A stretch of 27,350 nucleotides of DNA from CBDUZS01 sp965371785 (GTDB lineage Bacteria > Fermentibacterota > Fermentibacteria > Fermentibacterales > JCC-6): positions 1-27,350 of the forward strand of contig CBDUZS010000034.1 in assembly GCA_965371785.1 (NCBI GenBank), written 5' to 3'. Each line of letters begins with the position of its first letter. The first letter of the stretch is position 1. This document shows, piece after piece, positions 6,977-15,496 of the stretch. Below the pieces are notes generated by a model. It saw only the letters and a list, made by a program, of their open reading frames with translations. It made no database searches and was not told where the DNA came from. The translations under genes and the position numbers were made by a program.

Positions 6977-8422
6977 CTAAATCCCACCCCTGCCTAGGAA
7001 TATTACTGGAAAAGTTTTCAGGATCAGCCTGAGATTGAGCAGGTAGGATCTATCGATGGTGTACAGGAAATCCAGGAACTGCGCTGTGTCAAATGGCAGC
7101 CTGCTTCTCCCGTAGACCTGCCAGATGCCTGTGAGACCGGGTTTCACGGAAAAACGTTCCAGCTGCCAGCCACTGTAGTGCTCGAGTTCGTATTCGATGC
7201 ATGGTCTTGGTCCCACAAGCGTCATGCTTCCCCGCAGTACGTTGAAGAGCTGCGGAAGTTCGTCGATGGATGTCTTTCTCATGAATCGGCCGATAGGAGT
7301 GAACCTGGATGACTGATCGAGCTTGTAGATCTTACCGTCATCGCTTGCTGCACTGCCGTTGGCATACTTCCTGAAGTATTCCTTGTGGACTTTCATGTCG
7401 ACGGGAGAACCGAGGAGCATGGAGCGGAATTTGTAGAACTCGAATCTCTTCATGTTCAGCCCTATTCTGGGCTGATGAAAAAAGACAGGCCCCTTACTGG
7501 TGAGTTTGACAAGAATGGCTGTGAAGAGCAGTACGGGAGACAGCAGGATGAGCGCGATCAGTGCAGCAATGATGTCAGTGAGCCTGACAAGGATCTTTCT
7601 GCTGAACTCTTTATTGCCGCCGAAAAAGGTAACCGCTCCGATATCTGAGAGGCTGAGCCATGGGTCGAAGTACCTCAGATCCATGACCTTTGGCGAGTAG
7701 ATAGCGAACAATGCTCCATGGTGGTAACACTTCTGAGAGAATTCGGCGATCACAGGGAATTCGTGCTCGTCGAATACTATCGCGAATTCCTCGGCATTCA
7801 GGATTTCAGTCTTCTCCGAACAGATATCGAAAATCTGCTCGGGGTCGTTCGGAAGCTCGATATCGCATTCGCCGATTGAGAAGATTCGTCGGTAGACGGG
7901 TGAGTTGTTGAGCATATCAGTAATTCGCCTGATGGATTTGCCTGGTCCTATCAGCATGATATTCAAAGGCTTGTGTCTCGCTGCCAGCATTGCAGCAGCA
8001 AATAAATGTGGCAGGATGATCGTTCGAACAGGGATCCATGCAGCCGCCCAGAACAGCATGAGCAGTACTACTGCGATTCTGCTGTCGAGGAATATCCCCC
8101 TCGGGAAATGCAGCAGGAAGAAGAGGATCACGTAGAGCGCCGAGGTAACAAGGACCAGCCTGATCATCCTGAACACATGCATCGTTCTGTTGACGGTTGT
8201 TCTCAACTCGTACAGATGCTCAACGTTCGAGGAGATGAAAACACCCAGCGCAAAGAAAGCCCAGGTTCCGATGAACGTGGATGGCGGAAACCTGGTGACC
8301 GTGCCGAATCGTACGAGTACCGCCAGCAATATCGATCCCCCGAGTATCAGGAAATCCGTAGCCACCGCCACAAAGAAATAGATCCTCTCGATGTCGAGAA
8401 TCCTGTTGCGAGACAATATCAA
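6977..8422 (-). CDS. Polyprenyl glycosylphosphotransferase (initiating surface-polysaccharide sugar transferase)
   Basis: Transfers a sugar-1-phosphate from a UDP-sugar to undecaprenyl phosphate, the first step of a lipid-linked repeat unit, at the inner membrane. The 481 residues show four N-terminal membrane segments (about 12-38, 50-68, 86-106, 114-136), a Rossmann-like region starting NIMLIGPGKS (154-163), and a membrane-associated segment at 283-306. The catalytic bacterial sugar transferase domain contains KGPVFFHQPRIG, FYKFRSM, DELPQLFN with the Asp-Glu pair 387-388, TLVGPRP and PGLTGIWQVYGRS. It starts with TTG overlapping the aminotransferase stop; a second TTG two codons later is better spaced from the GGGGG upstream. 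Last gene of a minus-strand polysaccharide operon. Sugar specificity not predictable. Confidence 0.93.
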   Translation of the reverse strand: MILSRNRILDIERIYFFVAVATDFLILGGSILLAVLVRFGTVTRFPPSTFIGTWAFFALGVFISSNVEHLYELRTTVNRTMHVFRMIRLVLVTSALYVILFFLLHFPRGIFLDSRIAVVLLMLFWAAAWIPVRTIILPHLFAAAMLAARHKPLNIMLIGPGKSIRRITDMLNNSPVYRRIFSIGECDIELPNDPEQIFDICSEKTEILNAEEFAIVFDEHEFPVIAEFSQKCYHHGALFAIYSPKVMDLRYFDPWLSLSDIGAVTFFGGNKEFSRKILVRLTDIIAALIALILLSPVLLFTAILVKLTSKGPVFFHQPRIGLNMKRFEFYKFRSMLLGSPVDMKVHKEYFRKYANGSAASDDGKIYKLDQSSRFTPIGRFMRKTSIDELPQLFNVLRGSMTLVGPRPCIEYELEHYSGWQLERFSVKPGLTGIWQVYGRSRLPFDTAQFLDFLYTIDRSYLLNLRLILKTFPVIFLGRGGI

Positions 8423-9564
8423 CCCCCGTTGAAAAAAGCCCCTATCGCGTCGGTAACTTCCCTCTGCTGCTCCGGAGTGATCTCGGGGAACATCGGCAGA
8501 GTGATGTTCTGCGCACTGTTCTTTTCGGCTTCGGGGAAATCCCCTTCAGCATAGCCAAGATAACCATATGCCTTCTGCACGTGAAGTGGGAAGGGATAGT
8601 GCAGACCGGAAGCAATGGACCTGTCGGAGAGGTACTTACGTAGATCATCTCTTTTCTGCGTGTGCAAGGCAAAGAGATGGTAGACGTGTTCTGCATCTCC
8701 GCATTCAACCGGAACCTCGATTGGAACACCTTCGAGCAGCTCTCTGTACAGTACAGCAGCGGCTCGTCTGGAGGCTGTCCATTCAGCGATGTAGTTCACT
8801 TTTACACCGAGTACGGCTCCCTGGAAGGCTGACATCCTGTAGTTGTGGCCGATCATGTCGTAGTAGTATTTCTCGCGCGAGCCGTGGTCTCTGATTGCTC
8901 TGACCCTTGCTGCGATATCGTCAGAGTTCGTTGTAACCGCTCCGCCTTCGCCGTATGCCCCCATATTCTTTCCGGGATAGAAGCTGAACGCTGCGGCATC
9001 CCCGAAACTGCCGGCCTTCCGGCCATGTCTGCTTGCGCAATGAGCCTGGCATGCGTCTTCGAAAAGCATCAGACCGTAACGATCTGCGATCTGCTCGAGC
9101 CTGATGTAGTCCGCAGGTTGCCCGTACAGGTCGACTGACAGAATTCCGCGAATCTCTGCACCCGTTTTCGGATCGGGCAGACCTGGACCAGAACAGGAGG
9201 ACAGCAGGCTCTCGATCCTGTCCGGATCGATGTTCCATGAGAGTGGATCCACGTCGACGAAAACGGGAACATGACCTGCCAGAATGATTCCCTCGACGGA
9301 TGCTGTGAACGTGTTGGGTGGAACGAGCACACCGCTGCCTGCAGGCATTTCCGTTGCCCAGATCATCGAATGAACGGCTGCTGTCCCGCTGGAGACGGCT
9401 ATGCAGTGTTTCACACCGGTCAGTTCCGCAAATGCCTCTTCGAAGGCTTTTACTTTCGGGCCCAGAACGTAGTAGCAGCTGTCAAGGACATCCTCTATCT
9501 CCGGTTTGATCTCATGTGCGATTTTCCGGTATTGAGCCTTGAGATCCATGAATGGGACTGGCAT
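8419..9564 (-). CDS. DegT/DnrJ/EryC1/StrS-family PLP sugar aminotransferase
   Basis: PLP-dependent enzyme adding an amino group to a nucleotide-linked keto sugar, for an aminosugar in the polysaccharide. The 381 residues match the family. Motifs are VPFMDLKAQY at the start, the phosphate-binding SSGTAAVH (58-65), PPNTFTASVE, VDLYGQPAD, LFEDACQAH with Asp170, and the Schiff-base Lys199 in FSFYPGKNMGAYGEGGA, then DHGSREKYYYDMIGHNYRMS. A GGAGG ribosome binding site lies 6 nt before the ATG. It is followed with overlap by the glycosylphosphotransferase gene. The required cofactor is made by PdxST encoded nearby. Exact product (3-amino or 4-amino sugar) cannot be decided from sequence. Confidence 0.95.
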   Translation of the reverse strand: MPVPFMDLKAQYRKIAHEIKPEIEDVLDSCYYVLGPKVKAFEEAFAELTGVKHCIAVSSGTAAVHSMIWATEMPAGSGVLVPPNTFTASVEGIILAGHVPVFVDVDPLSWNIDPDRIESLLSSCSGPGLPDPKTGAEIRGILSVDLYGQPADYIRLEQIADRYGLMLFEDACQAHCASRHGRKAGSFGDAAAFSFYPGKNMGAYGEGGAVTTNSDDIAARVRAIRDHGSREKYYYDMIGHNYRMSAFQGAVLGVKVNYIAEWTASRRAAAVLYRELLEGVPIEVPVECGDAEHVYHLFALHTQKRDDLRKYLSDRSIASGLHYPFPLHVQKAYGYLGYAEGDFPEAEKNSAQNITLPMFPEITPEQQREVTDAIGAFFNGG

Positions 9565-9583
9565 CTATATCCTCCAATTGATT

Positions 9584-9610
9584 GGGGTGTGAGCTTACGT
9601 TCATCACCCC
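9584..9610 (-). other. Hairpin in leader of aminotransferase gene
   Basis: In the 67-nt gap between glycosyltransferase and aminotransferase, GGGGTG (9584-9589) pairs with CACCCC (9605-9610). Three further pairs form after a single-base bulge. It lies about 10 nt upstream of the aminotransferase ribosome binding site on the minus strand. It could be an internal terminator or RNA-stabilising element. No T-run. Confidence 0.3.
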
Positions 9611-9631
9611 GAGTATGATGACCAGGACCTT

Positions 9632-10591
9632 CTACCTGATCAGCTTCCAATTCGTGTAACCACCTATTTTCCTGCCAAGAAACCGCTCGAGAGCTGAGTG
9701 TATTCTGGGGAAAAGACGCAGATGCTCGTGATCCGGTGGGTTCTCTCCGTCGGAGTAGTCACCGGCATCCCAGCTCTTTTCTCCTATTCTTCCAGCCATG
9801 ACCTCAGGATGTGTTCCCTCGAACAGCGGTATTCGATCGAGTGGACCGTAGTCCCAGGGTATATCACCGCCTGCATACTTCCTGTCCACCCATTCCTGGT
9901 CGTGATGGAGCCGGTCCAGAGCCTTCGATTTCCGGCTCATTACTTCGGGATGTCTTACCCAGCCGTAGTGGTATATCTCAGCACCGCAATCGACAACTCC
10001 CAGCTTCTGCCCGTTCTTTCTGAAACTCTGGGCGCTCTTCCAGCTTAAAATGGACGGATCGTTTCGAACCACCCGGATTTCCCTGTCATACCAGTTATGG
10101 CTTCTGTGTACTCTGGTGTAGTCTCCCCAGAAGTGGTTGTAGTGGAACAGGAGACCGTCAACATCCTGCCTGCCGTCGCACGATTCGATTGCCCGGGTAA
10201 TCCTGGAATGATCCTGTTCGTGGATGACTTCGTCTGCCTGAAGATAGATGCACCAGGGATGTGTACAGTGTTCCAGTGCTATGTTCGTCTGATCAGCGTT
10301 TGTCGCACCTCTCACGAAGCGGTCGGGATTCCATTTCGTTTCGATGATTCTGATTCTGGAGTCGTCGATGCTCCTGATAAGATCGAGGGTGTCATCCGTG
10401 CAATCACCGACGTTGACGATGTATTCGTCGACGATAGGCAGAATCGACCTGATCGATTCCACTATCGGGTAATCAAGTCTGATGGCGTCGCGGACGAACG
10501 TGAAACCGGATATCCTTACCCTTGTATACAGAGTCTCCCCCTCTTCCTGCAACAGGGGTGGAACATACGTTTTTCCACGATGTCCGGCCAA
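9632..10591 (-). CDS. Family 2 glycosyltransferase
   Basis: A GT-A fold glycosyltransferase, probably cytosolic and acting on the lipid-linked polysaccharide. Characteristic stretches are ISGFTFVRDAIRLDYP (28-43), DEYIVNVGDCTDDT, the metal-binding LQADE (118-121), and later HYGWVRHPEVM. Homologues known to me begin a few residues before ISGF. The open frame runs to a TTG at 10589-10591, but that codon has no ribosome binding site. A CTG at 10529-10531, 5 nt after GAGGGGG (10537-10543), gives a start seven residues before ISGF and may be the true start (299 residues). The longest frame is given here because the choice is uncertain. First gene of the minus-strand polysaccharide operon. Confidence 0.85.
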   Translation of the reverse strand: MAGHRGKTYVPPLLQEEGETLYTRVRISGFTFVRDAIRLDYPIVESIRSILPIVDEYIVNVGDCTDDTLDLIRSIDDSRIRIIETKWNPDRFVRGATNADQTNIALEHCTHPWCIYLQADEVIHEQDHSRITRAIESCDGRQDVDGLLFHYNHFWGDYTRVHRSHNWYDREIRVVRNDPSILSWKSAQSFRKNGQKLGVVDCGAEIYHYGWVRHPEVMSRKSKALDRLHHDQEWVDRKYAGGDIPWDYGPLDRIPLFEGTHPEVMAGRIGEKSWDAGDYSDGENPPDHEHLRLFPRIHSALERFLGRKIGGYTNWKLIR

Positions 10592-10593
10592 GG

Positions 10594-10622
10594 TTGCTGA
10601 ACCCCGGAATGTGACCTATCTT
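10594..10622 (+). promoter_or_regulatory. Promoter for plus-strand glycosyltransferase pair
   Basis: TTGCTG (10594-10599) and TATCTT (10617-10622) are separated by 17 nt, about 27 nt before the ATG at 10649, which has CGGAGG upstream. Spacing and position are right; consensus match is moderate. Confidence 0.5.
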
Positions 10623-10648
10623 CAACTCCAATAACTTCCGGAGGCTGG

Positions 10649-11389
10649 ATGAAACGTTCGCTTGCCGTGATAACGCTGAACGAGGAAGATAACATTGGCC
10701 GTTGCCTTTCGAGCGTTCCTGACGATTTCGAGAAGATCGTTGTCGATTCGGGAAGCTCTGATTCCACGTGCAGAATCGCCGAGGAAAACGGTGCGGAGGT
10801 CATCGTCAGATCATTTGAGGGATATTCCAGTCAGTGGCGTTATGCAATCGAAAAGACAACGGGAGACTGGATTCTGGTCCTTGCCGCTGATGAGAATCTC
10901 GATACGGAACTGAGAAACGCCATATCCGTTCTCGAGCCCGACAAGAGTGCCTACAAGCTTCATCGCAGGACCTACTACATGGGAAGGCTGCTTCGCTTCG
11001 GCCCATGGATGGGGGAGACCACTCTCAGATTCTGGAAACGCGGCTCGGTTAAGGTATCCGATCGCCGTGTTCACGAGGAATTCATCCCGATGGGATCTCC
11101 GGGGCGTATCAGATCCGGCTGCATCGAACACCGCTCCTACAGATCGGTTTCCGAACACATGGAGAGGATGAACCGCTACTGTTCCCTGTGGGCTGATGAC
11201 ATGCTTGCACAGGGCAGACGCTCGGACTACCTCAGCCTCGTTCTCAGACCTTCAGCCAGATTGCTGACTGCATACATCCTCAGGGGAGGATTCCTGGAGG
11301 GAGTCCCTGGTCTGGTAGCTTCCGCGACCTCTGCTTACTACGTTTTCCTCAAATGGGCAATGCTCATGGAACGCCAGCGAAACGGATGA
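10649..11389 (+). CDS. WaaE/KdtX-like family 2 glycosyltransferase
   Basis: 246 residues, the normal size for this lipopolysaccharide-core-type group. It begins KRSLAVITLNEEDNIGRCL, has the nucleotide-sugar site VVDSGSSDST (31-40), the acidic metal site LAADEN (78-83), and TYYMGRLLRFGPWMGETTLRF in abridged family order with the HEEF segment. The C-terminal third (RPSARLLTAYILRGGFLEG) is amphipathic and probably membrane-associated. CGGAGG sits 5 nt before the ATG. It overlaps the next gene by 4 nt (ATGA), so the two are translationally coupled. Sugar donor and acceptor unknown. Confidence 0.9.
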   Translation: MKRSLAVITLNEEDNIGRCLSSVPDDFEKIVVDSGSSDSTCRIAEENGAEVIVRSFEGYSSQWRYAIEKTTGDWILVLAADENLDTELRNAISVLEPDKSAYKLHRRTYYMGRLLRFGPWMGETTLRFWKRGSVKVSDRRVHEEFIPMGSPGRIRSGCIEHRSYRSVSEHMERMNRYCSLWADDMLAQGRRSDYLSLVLRPSARLLTAYILRGGFLEGVPGLVASATSAYYVFLKWAMLMERQRNG

Positions 11390-12435
11390 GAGTTCTTCAT
11401 GTTACGTCCGCAAGAATGAGGAGGGGGGGAGAGAACCAGCTCTTCTATCTCGCAGACGGGCTTGAACAGAGGGATGTAGAGAACCTGATAATCATTCCTG
11501 CAGATGCCGAGTACGCTCAACCAAGGCGTTCTCGAAGGATCCGGTTCGCAGGCGAAGCCGACCTGCTCGCAATGCGGCACCTGGGTTCCGTAATCAGGGA
11601 ATTCGATCCCGATATCGTTCATGCTCATACAGCTCATGCTCATGCCTGGTCAGCCGGTGCTCTCATGGGCAAAAAAGTCCCTCTTGTCGTGAGCAGACGC
11701 GTTGCATTTCACCCATCCGGAAATCCCCTGTCCAGGTGGAAAATGAAGCAGGCAACCAGGTACATCTGCATCTCGAGAACCGTTGCCGGTGTGATGATTG
11801 ATTCGGGAATCCCACAGGAGATGATCAGTATCGTACACAGCGGAGTTCCTGCTATATCATGGTCGGCAGATCATGGGCTGCGAAGCAGATTCGGCATCCC
11901 GGACGATGCTCTCCTCATCGTTAACCTTGCAGCCTTCACACCCAACAAGAACCAGGCAACACTCGTCTGCGCGCTTTCGCTTCTCGGGGATGATCATTCA
12001 GTATTCTGCATCCTTGCGGGTGAGGGCAGGACCAGGGTGAAGACCGAACGGTTAACCAGCGAACTGCACCTCGGCGGCAGAATCAGGTTTCCAGGATTCG
12101 TCACGAATCCACATGAGCTGCTTTGCTCGGCGGATATCTTCGTTCTCACTTCGTTCAGAGAGGGATTGTCAACATCCACAATCGAAGCCATGGCTGCCGG
12201 GCTGCCCGTCATTGCGTCGAGATGCGGGGGTGTCGAGGAAGTAGTCGAGGACGGAGTAAGCGGTTTGCTGGTCTCACCGGGAGAGCCTGAAGAGCTGGCT
12301 GAAGCGATCAGGACGCTTTACAGGAACAGGAAGGCTTTGAGCGAAATGGGTGAGCGGGGCATAGTTCTTGCATCGCACTTCAGCGTGGACAGAATGGTAC
12401 GGGAAACCCTGTCGATCTACCAGACCCTTACCTGA
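11386..12435 (+). CDS. Family 4 glycosyltransferase
   Basis: 349 residues, GT-B fold, retaining glycosyltransferase of the surface-polysaccharide locus. It opens MRVLHVTSARMRRGGENQ, the typical N-terminal Rossmann with a donor-side GGE motif. Middle landmarks are VSRRVAFHP and CISRTVAGVM, then HSGVP. The C-terminal E-x7-E signature is FREGLSTSTIEAMAAG (Glu258 and Glu266), followed by LPVIASRCGGVEEVV. A His-rich stretch HAHTAHAHAW lies at 79-88. The start overlaps the preceding stop (ATGA); an in-frame ATG 11 codons earlier is inside the previous gene and rejected. A run of seven G at 11423-11429 lies near the start of the gene. It ends 12 nt from the convergent VCBS gene. Confidence 0.92.
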   Translation: MRVLHVTSARMRRGGENQLFYLADGLEQRDVENLIIIPADAEYAQPRRSRRIRFAGEADLLAMRHLGSVIREFDPDIVHAHTAHAHAWSAGALMGKKVPLVVSRRVAFHPSGNPLSRWKMKQATRYICISRTVAGVMIDSGIPQEMISIVHSGVPAISWSADHGLRSRFGIPDDALLIVNLAAFTPNKNQATLVCALSLLGDDHSVFCILAGEGRTRVKTERLTSELHLGGRIRFPGFVTNPHELLCSADIFVLTSFREGLSTSTIEAMAAGLPVIASRCGGVEEVVEDGVSGLLVSPGEPEELAEAIRTLYRNRKALSEMGERGIVLASHFSVDRMVRETLSIYQTLT

Positions 12436-12447
12436 GGAGCTGACACT

Positions 12448-14958
12448 CTATCTCACAGTCAGGAGCCTTCCCGGAGTGATTCCGGATCCGCTGGCAACAG
12501 GTTCAGATGCGCCGGGAACGAAGAGTCTCCAGGTGTACTGCCCTGGACCGGGCAGCCCGAAGTGGAGAAGCCCGTCATTCTGGCTTGTCGTTCCACTTCC
12601 CCCCTCGACCTGCCTGAGCCATATCCTCTCACCGTCCGTGACCTCGATCACGCAGCCGGTTGCCGAACCGTTTACTCCTTCCCGCCGATCGATCTCGACC
12701 AGGAGCCAGTAACCCCCGGGTTCGGTCAGGTTCTGAAGGAGTCTCGGAGCCGTACCGGAACCGACCATGAGATCGAGCCTGCCATCCCTGTCGAAGTCTG
12801 CAGTTGCGGCACCCCACCCGTTGAACACCCTTGCTCCCGACAGAAAAGTGACGTCCGTGAACGTTCCGTCCTCTGAGCCCAGGTAGAGAAAACTCCTTCT
12901 GTTTACGTAGACTGAGGTGATGTAGAGATCAAGCCAGCCGTCGTTATCGAAATCACCCCAGACAGGATTCGAAAGGGTTTCCTCGAAACGTATTCCTGCA
13001 TCAGCCCTGACGTCTTCGAAGGTGCCGTCATTGTTACGGAGCAGTTCGCTTCTGTCAGAGAATTGAATGTATCGCGGATGGGCCAGGTTCGCGCAGAATA
13101 TGTCCCAGTCACCGTCGCAGTCGTAATCTCCCCATGCTGACCCAATTGTATGTCCCCACCAGCCGTCAGTGACGTGTCCGGCCATGCCTTTCTCGAGAGC
13201 TGGATTTGCTGCTGTGGTTGAATCGTTGCTCCACAGTAAATACTCCAGGAGTCTGTAATTCGATACGAAGATGTCCACGTCTCCATCCCTGTCGTAGTCA
13301 CATGGACTCACACCCCGCCCGCAGAGGTGCTCCTCCAGGAAGGGGATCATACCCAGGCTGTCGCCGACTTCACGGAATCCTTCTCCACAGCCCAGGTAGA
13401 ACAGGTCTTGCGTTCCCTCCCCGCGGAGTCCGGGCATTTCGTAACTCGCCAGGTAGACATCGAGCCAGCCGTCGGCATTCCAGTCAAGGAGACCCGTTCC
13501 CTCGATCCGGTATCCGGTTGGAAATATCCCGAGTTCGTACGTGCTCTCGCTGAACAGACCGTTTTCATTCAGGAACACCTGTACGGGCATGCCCGATGTC
13601 ACCATGTCCAGGTCCCCATCCATGTCCAGGTCTCCCAGGATGCCTCCTGTTCCGGTGTTTTCCGAAAGACCTGCTTCCTCCGTCACCTCCCTGAAAGCGA
13701 GGCCGCGGGTGTTCTCGTAGAGGTTTCTGCCGAGGAGAAGATCCGGATACCCGTTCGAATCGATGTCTCCCCAGGCTACCCTCGAGCCCCTGACAAGGCT
13801 GTCCGGACCCAGAAGGCTGGTGACGTCTTCGAAGACGGGACCGTTGTAGCCCGATATCTCTCTGCACCAGTCCAGGTACTCTTCCTCCATCGGAGAAAGC
13901 TCCCGGAGTCTCGATTCCGCTCTTCCCGCCCACCTGTTGACAACGTCTCCCAGTGAAGCTGACTGGATGTAGAGGAGGGCGGCCTGAAGAGAATCCCCGC
14001 GGTGCAGAGCTATTTCTCCCGCAAGCCAGTAGAAGGGGGAGGGGGAGTGGTAGTCGCTCATAGGGTAGAGGACCGGGTCCAGGAGGCGGCTCAACTCGCT
14101 TTCGGCCTGATCAAAGCGTTCAAGGCCGAAAAGAGCCTGGCAACGTCTGAACAGCAGGTTGTTTCTGAGTGCCGGCTGCTCGAGTTCGAATTCCATGGTG
14201 TCGAAACCCACAGGATGCCAGTCATCGACATGGAGCAGGCCTCTGTCGGCAAGGACCAGTGCTTCCTGCCATGATGAATCTCTCTCAATGTGCATTGCTG
14301 CCCCCGTAAGGCAGGCAACAGGATCTCCCGGGCAGCTGTTCAACCACTGTTCGAGGTACACGCTCCATTCAAGCGAATCAGCCGTTCCGGTCACGGCGGA
14401 AAGAAGGTAACGATACGCTCGAGATCTCCACAGATCGGAGTAGTAACCGTAATTCAGTACGAAGTTCTCCAGAACGTCTACCCTTGCGGAATCATCATAC
14501 CATACTGGATACAGCGAGTCGTAGAAGATGTCTCCCGCGATCTCTGCAGCCTCCGCGGAGCCGGGATATCTGTCGAAGACGATATCCGTGGCCTGACGAA
14601 TGGTGATACTGTCATCCAGAAGGATCCCTGCCTCCCGGAGTAATAGCAGATCTTCAACATCCCAGTCCTGTGGAGTGTAGTCGAGAAGTTGATCTCTGAA
14701 GAGATCCGCCATTATTGGAGAAGTTTCACCGGCGGCAATCATCCTCCAGAGTCCTGCGAACCTCCCGGGTGTCGGGTCTTCGATGAGGGTCATCGCATGG
14801 AGTAAGACGGCAGCTTCGACAAGACCTGACTCGAAGAGCACTTCCGCTCTCAGCGAATCTGAATCTCCCGCACTCTCCCATGCTTCGCTCCAGTTACGCT
14901 GTGCCATTTCCTCCTGAAAACCTGCGAACGCAAGCGCAACCACCAGAGCTGAAAGCAT
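12448..14958 (-). CDS. Secreted VCBS/FG-GAP repeat protein with UnbV-type C-terminus
   Basis: About 836 residues. A signal peptide (MLSALVVALAFAGFQ) indicates export. Residues ~20-365 are helical and TPR-like (repeated Trp/Leu/Ala patterns, LFGLERFDQAESELSRLL). Seven calcium-binding DxDxDG-type motifs follow at about 397, 442, 492, 553, 610, 668 and 720 (for example GDIDSNGYPD, GDLDMDGDLD, GDFDNDGWLD), consistent with a seven-bladed propeller. The C-terminal ~85 residues (YWLLVEIDRREGVNGSATG, then LRQVEGGSGTTSQND) match the ASPIC/UnbV domain. The frame extends 115 codons further upstream, but GAGGAGG before the ATG at 14956-14958 and the signal peptide fix the start. It is divergent from rseC. 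Likely periplasmic or cell-surface; ligand unknown. Confidence 0.9.
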   Translation of the reverse strand: MLSALVVALAFAGFQEEMAQRNWSEAWESAGDSDSLRAEVLFESGLVEAAVLLHAMTLIEDPTPGRFAGLWRMIAAGETSPIMADLFRDQLLDYTPQDWDVEDLLLLREAGILLDDSITIRQATDIVFDRYPGSAEAAEIAGDIFYDSLYPVWYDDSARVDVLENFVLNYGYYSDLWRSRAYRYLLSAVTGTADSLEWSVYLEQWLNSCPGDPVACLTGAAMHIERDSSWQEALVLADRGLLHVDDWHPVGFDTMEFELEQPALRNNLLFRRCQALFGLERFDQAESELSRLLDPVLYPMSDYHSPSPFYWLAGEIALHRGDSLQAALLYIQSASLGDVVNRWAGRAESRLRELSPMEEEYLDWCREISGYNGPVFEDVTSLLGPDSLVRGSRVAWGDIDSNGYPDLLLGRNLYENTRGLAFREVTEEAGLSENTGTGGILGDLDMDGDLDMVTSGMPVQVFLNENGLFSESTYELGIFPTGYRIEGTGLLDWNADGWLDVYLASYEMPGLRGEGTQDLFYLGCGEGFREVGDSLGMIPFLEEHLCGRGVSPCDYDRDGDVDIFVSNYRLLEYLLWSNDSTTAANPALEKGMAGHVTDGWWGHTIGSAWGDYDCDGDWDIFCANLAHPRYIQFSDRSELLRNNDGTFEDVRADAGIRFEETLSNPVWGDFDNDGWLDLYITSVYVNRRSFLYLGSEDGTFTDVTFLSGARVFNGWGAATADFDRDGRLDLMVGSGTAPRLLQNLTEPGGYWLLVEIDRREGVNGSATGCVIEVTDGERIWLRQVEGGSGTTSQNDGLLHFGLPGPGQYTWRLFVPGASEPVASGSGITPGRLLTVR

Positions 14959-15052
14959 GATTTCCTCCTCTGAGAACGCTATTGGCCGGAACCGTTTGCT
15001 TTGGCATACTCGGGAATCATACATGCAAGTATCCGAACCGAGGAGGGATGCC

Positions 15053-15496
15053 TTGAAACAGAATGGGCTGGTCAGGAAAGTAGTGGACGGGCAGGTGGTC
15101 GTTTCGCTTGCAGGGGGGATCGAATGCAGCTCCTGCGAGGGTCGCCATACATGTTTCTCCCTGTCGGTCGGCGGCAACAGAAAGATCGAGGTAACCCTTG
15201 CCAACACCGTGAACGCTTCCGTTGGTGACATGGTCGAGGTCGAACTCCTGCCAAGGGCTTCGATGACGATAATAACCGTGTCATTCCTGATGCCGGTTCT
15301 CATGCTCCTTGCCGGGTATGCGATTGCGATGCCGGCTGGCGTTGTTCAGGGCGCCGTTGGAGCTGGAATCGGTATCGCTGCAGGGATTACTGCCTCCATT
15401 ATTCTGAACAGGAAGCTCTCACGTAAAAAGGATTTTGATCTGAGAATTGTAAGAATCGTCGAAAAACCTGAATGTCCTCCCGGGGTGTCGAAATGA
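15053..15496 (+). CDS. RseC/MucC-like membrane protein
   Basis: 147 residues. The family (SoxR-reducing system protein RseC) has an N-terminal cytosolic Cys-containing domain and two membrane helices. Here LVRKVVDGQVVVSL is followed by C-x2-C-x5-C (Cys25, Cys28, Cys34), a beta-rich stretch GDMVEVELLP, and two hydrophobic segments (about 66-86 and 90-114). In E. coli RseC assists electron transfer by the Rsx/Rnf complex to SoxR. No rnf/rsx gene is visible here. The TTG start at 15053 is chosen because AGGAGG (15041-15046) lies 6 nt before it; an in-frame ATG at 15023 lacks such a site. It overlaps tldD by 4 nt. Confidence 0.75.
   Translation: MKQNGLVRKVVDGQVVVSLAGGIECSSCEGRHTCFSLSVGGNRKIEVTLANTVNASVGDMVEVELLPRASMTIITVSFLMPVLMLLAGYAIAMPAGVVQGAVGAGIGIAAGITASIILNRKLSRKKDFDLRIVRIVEKPECPPGVSK

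Noticed and set aside
12425..12470. CTGAC...GTCAG pairing between the convergent glycosyltransferase and VCBS genes
   Set aside because: Only 5 bp around a loop of 13 nt, partly inside coding sequence, with no T-run.
14959..15303. 115-codon upstream extension of the VCBS/UnbV gene
   Set aside because: It would overlap the rseC-like gene head-on, precedes a clear signal peptide, and the ATG at 14956-14958 has a GAGGAGG site.
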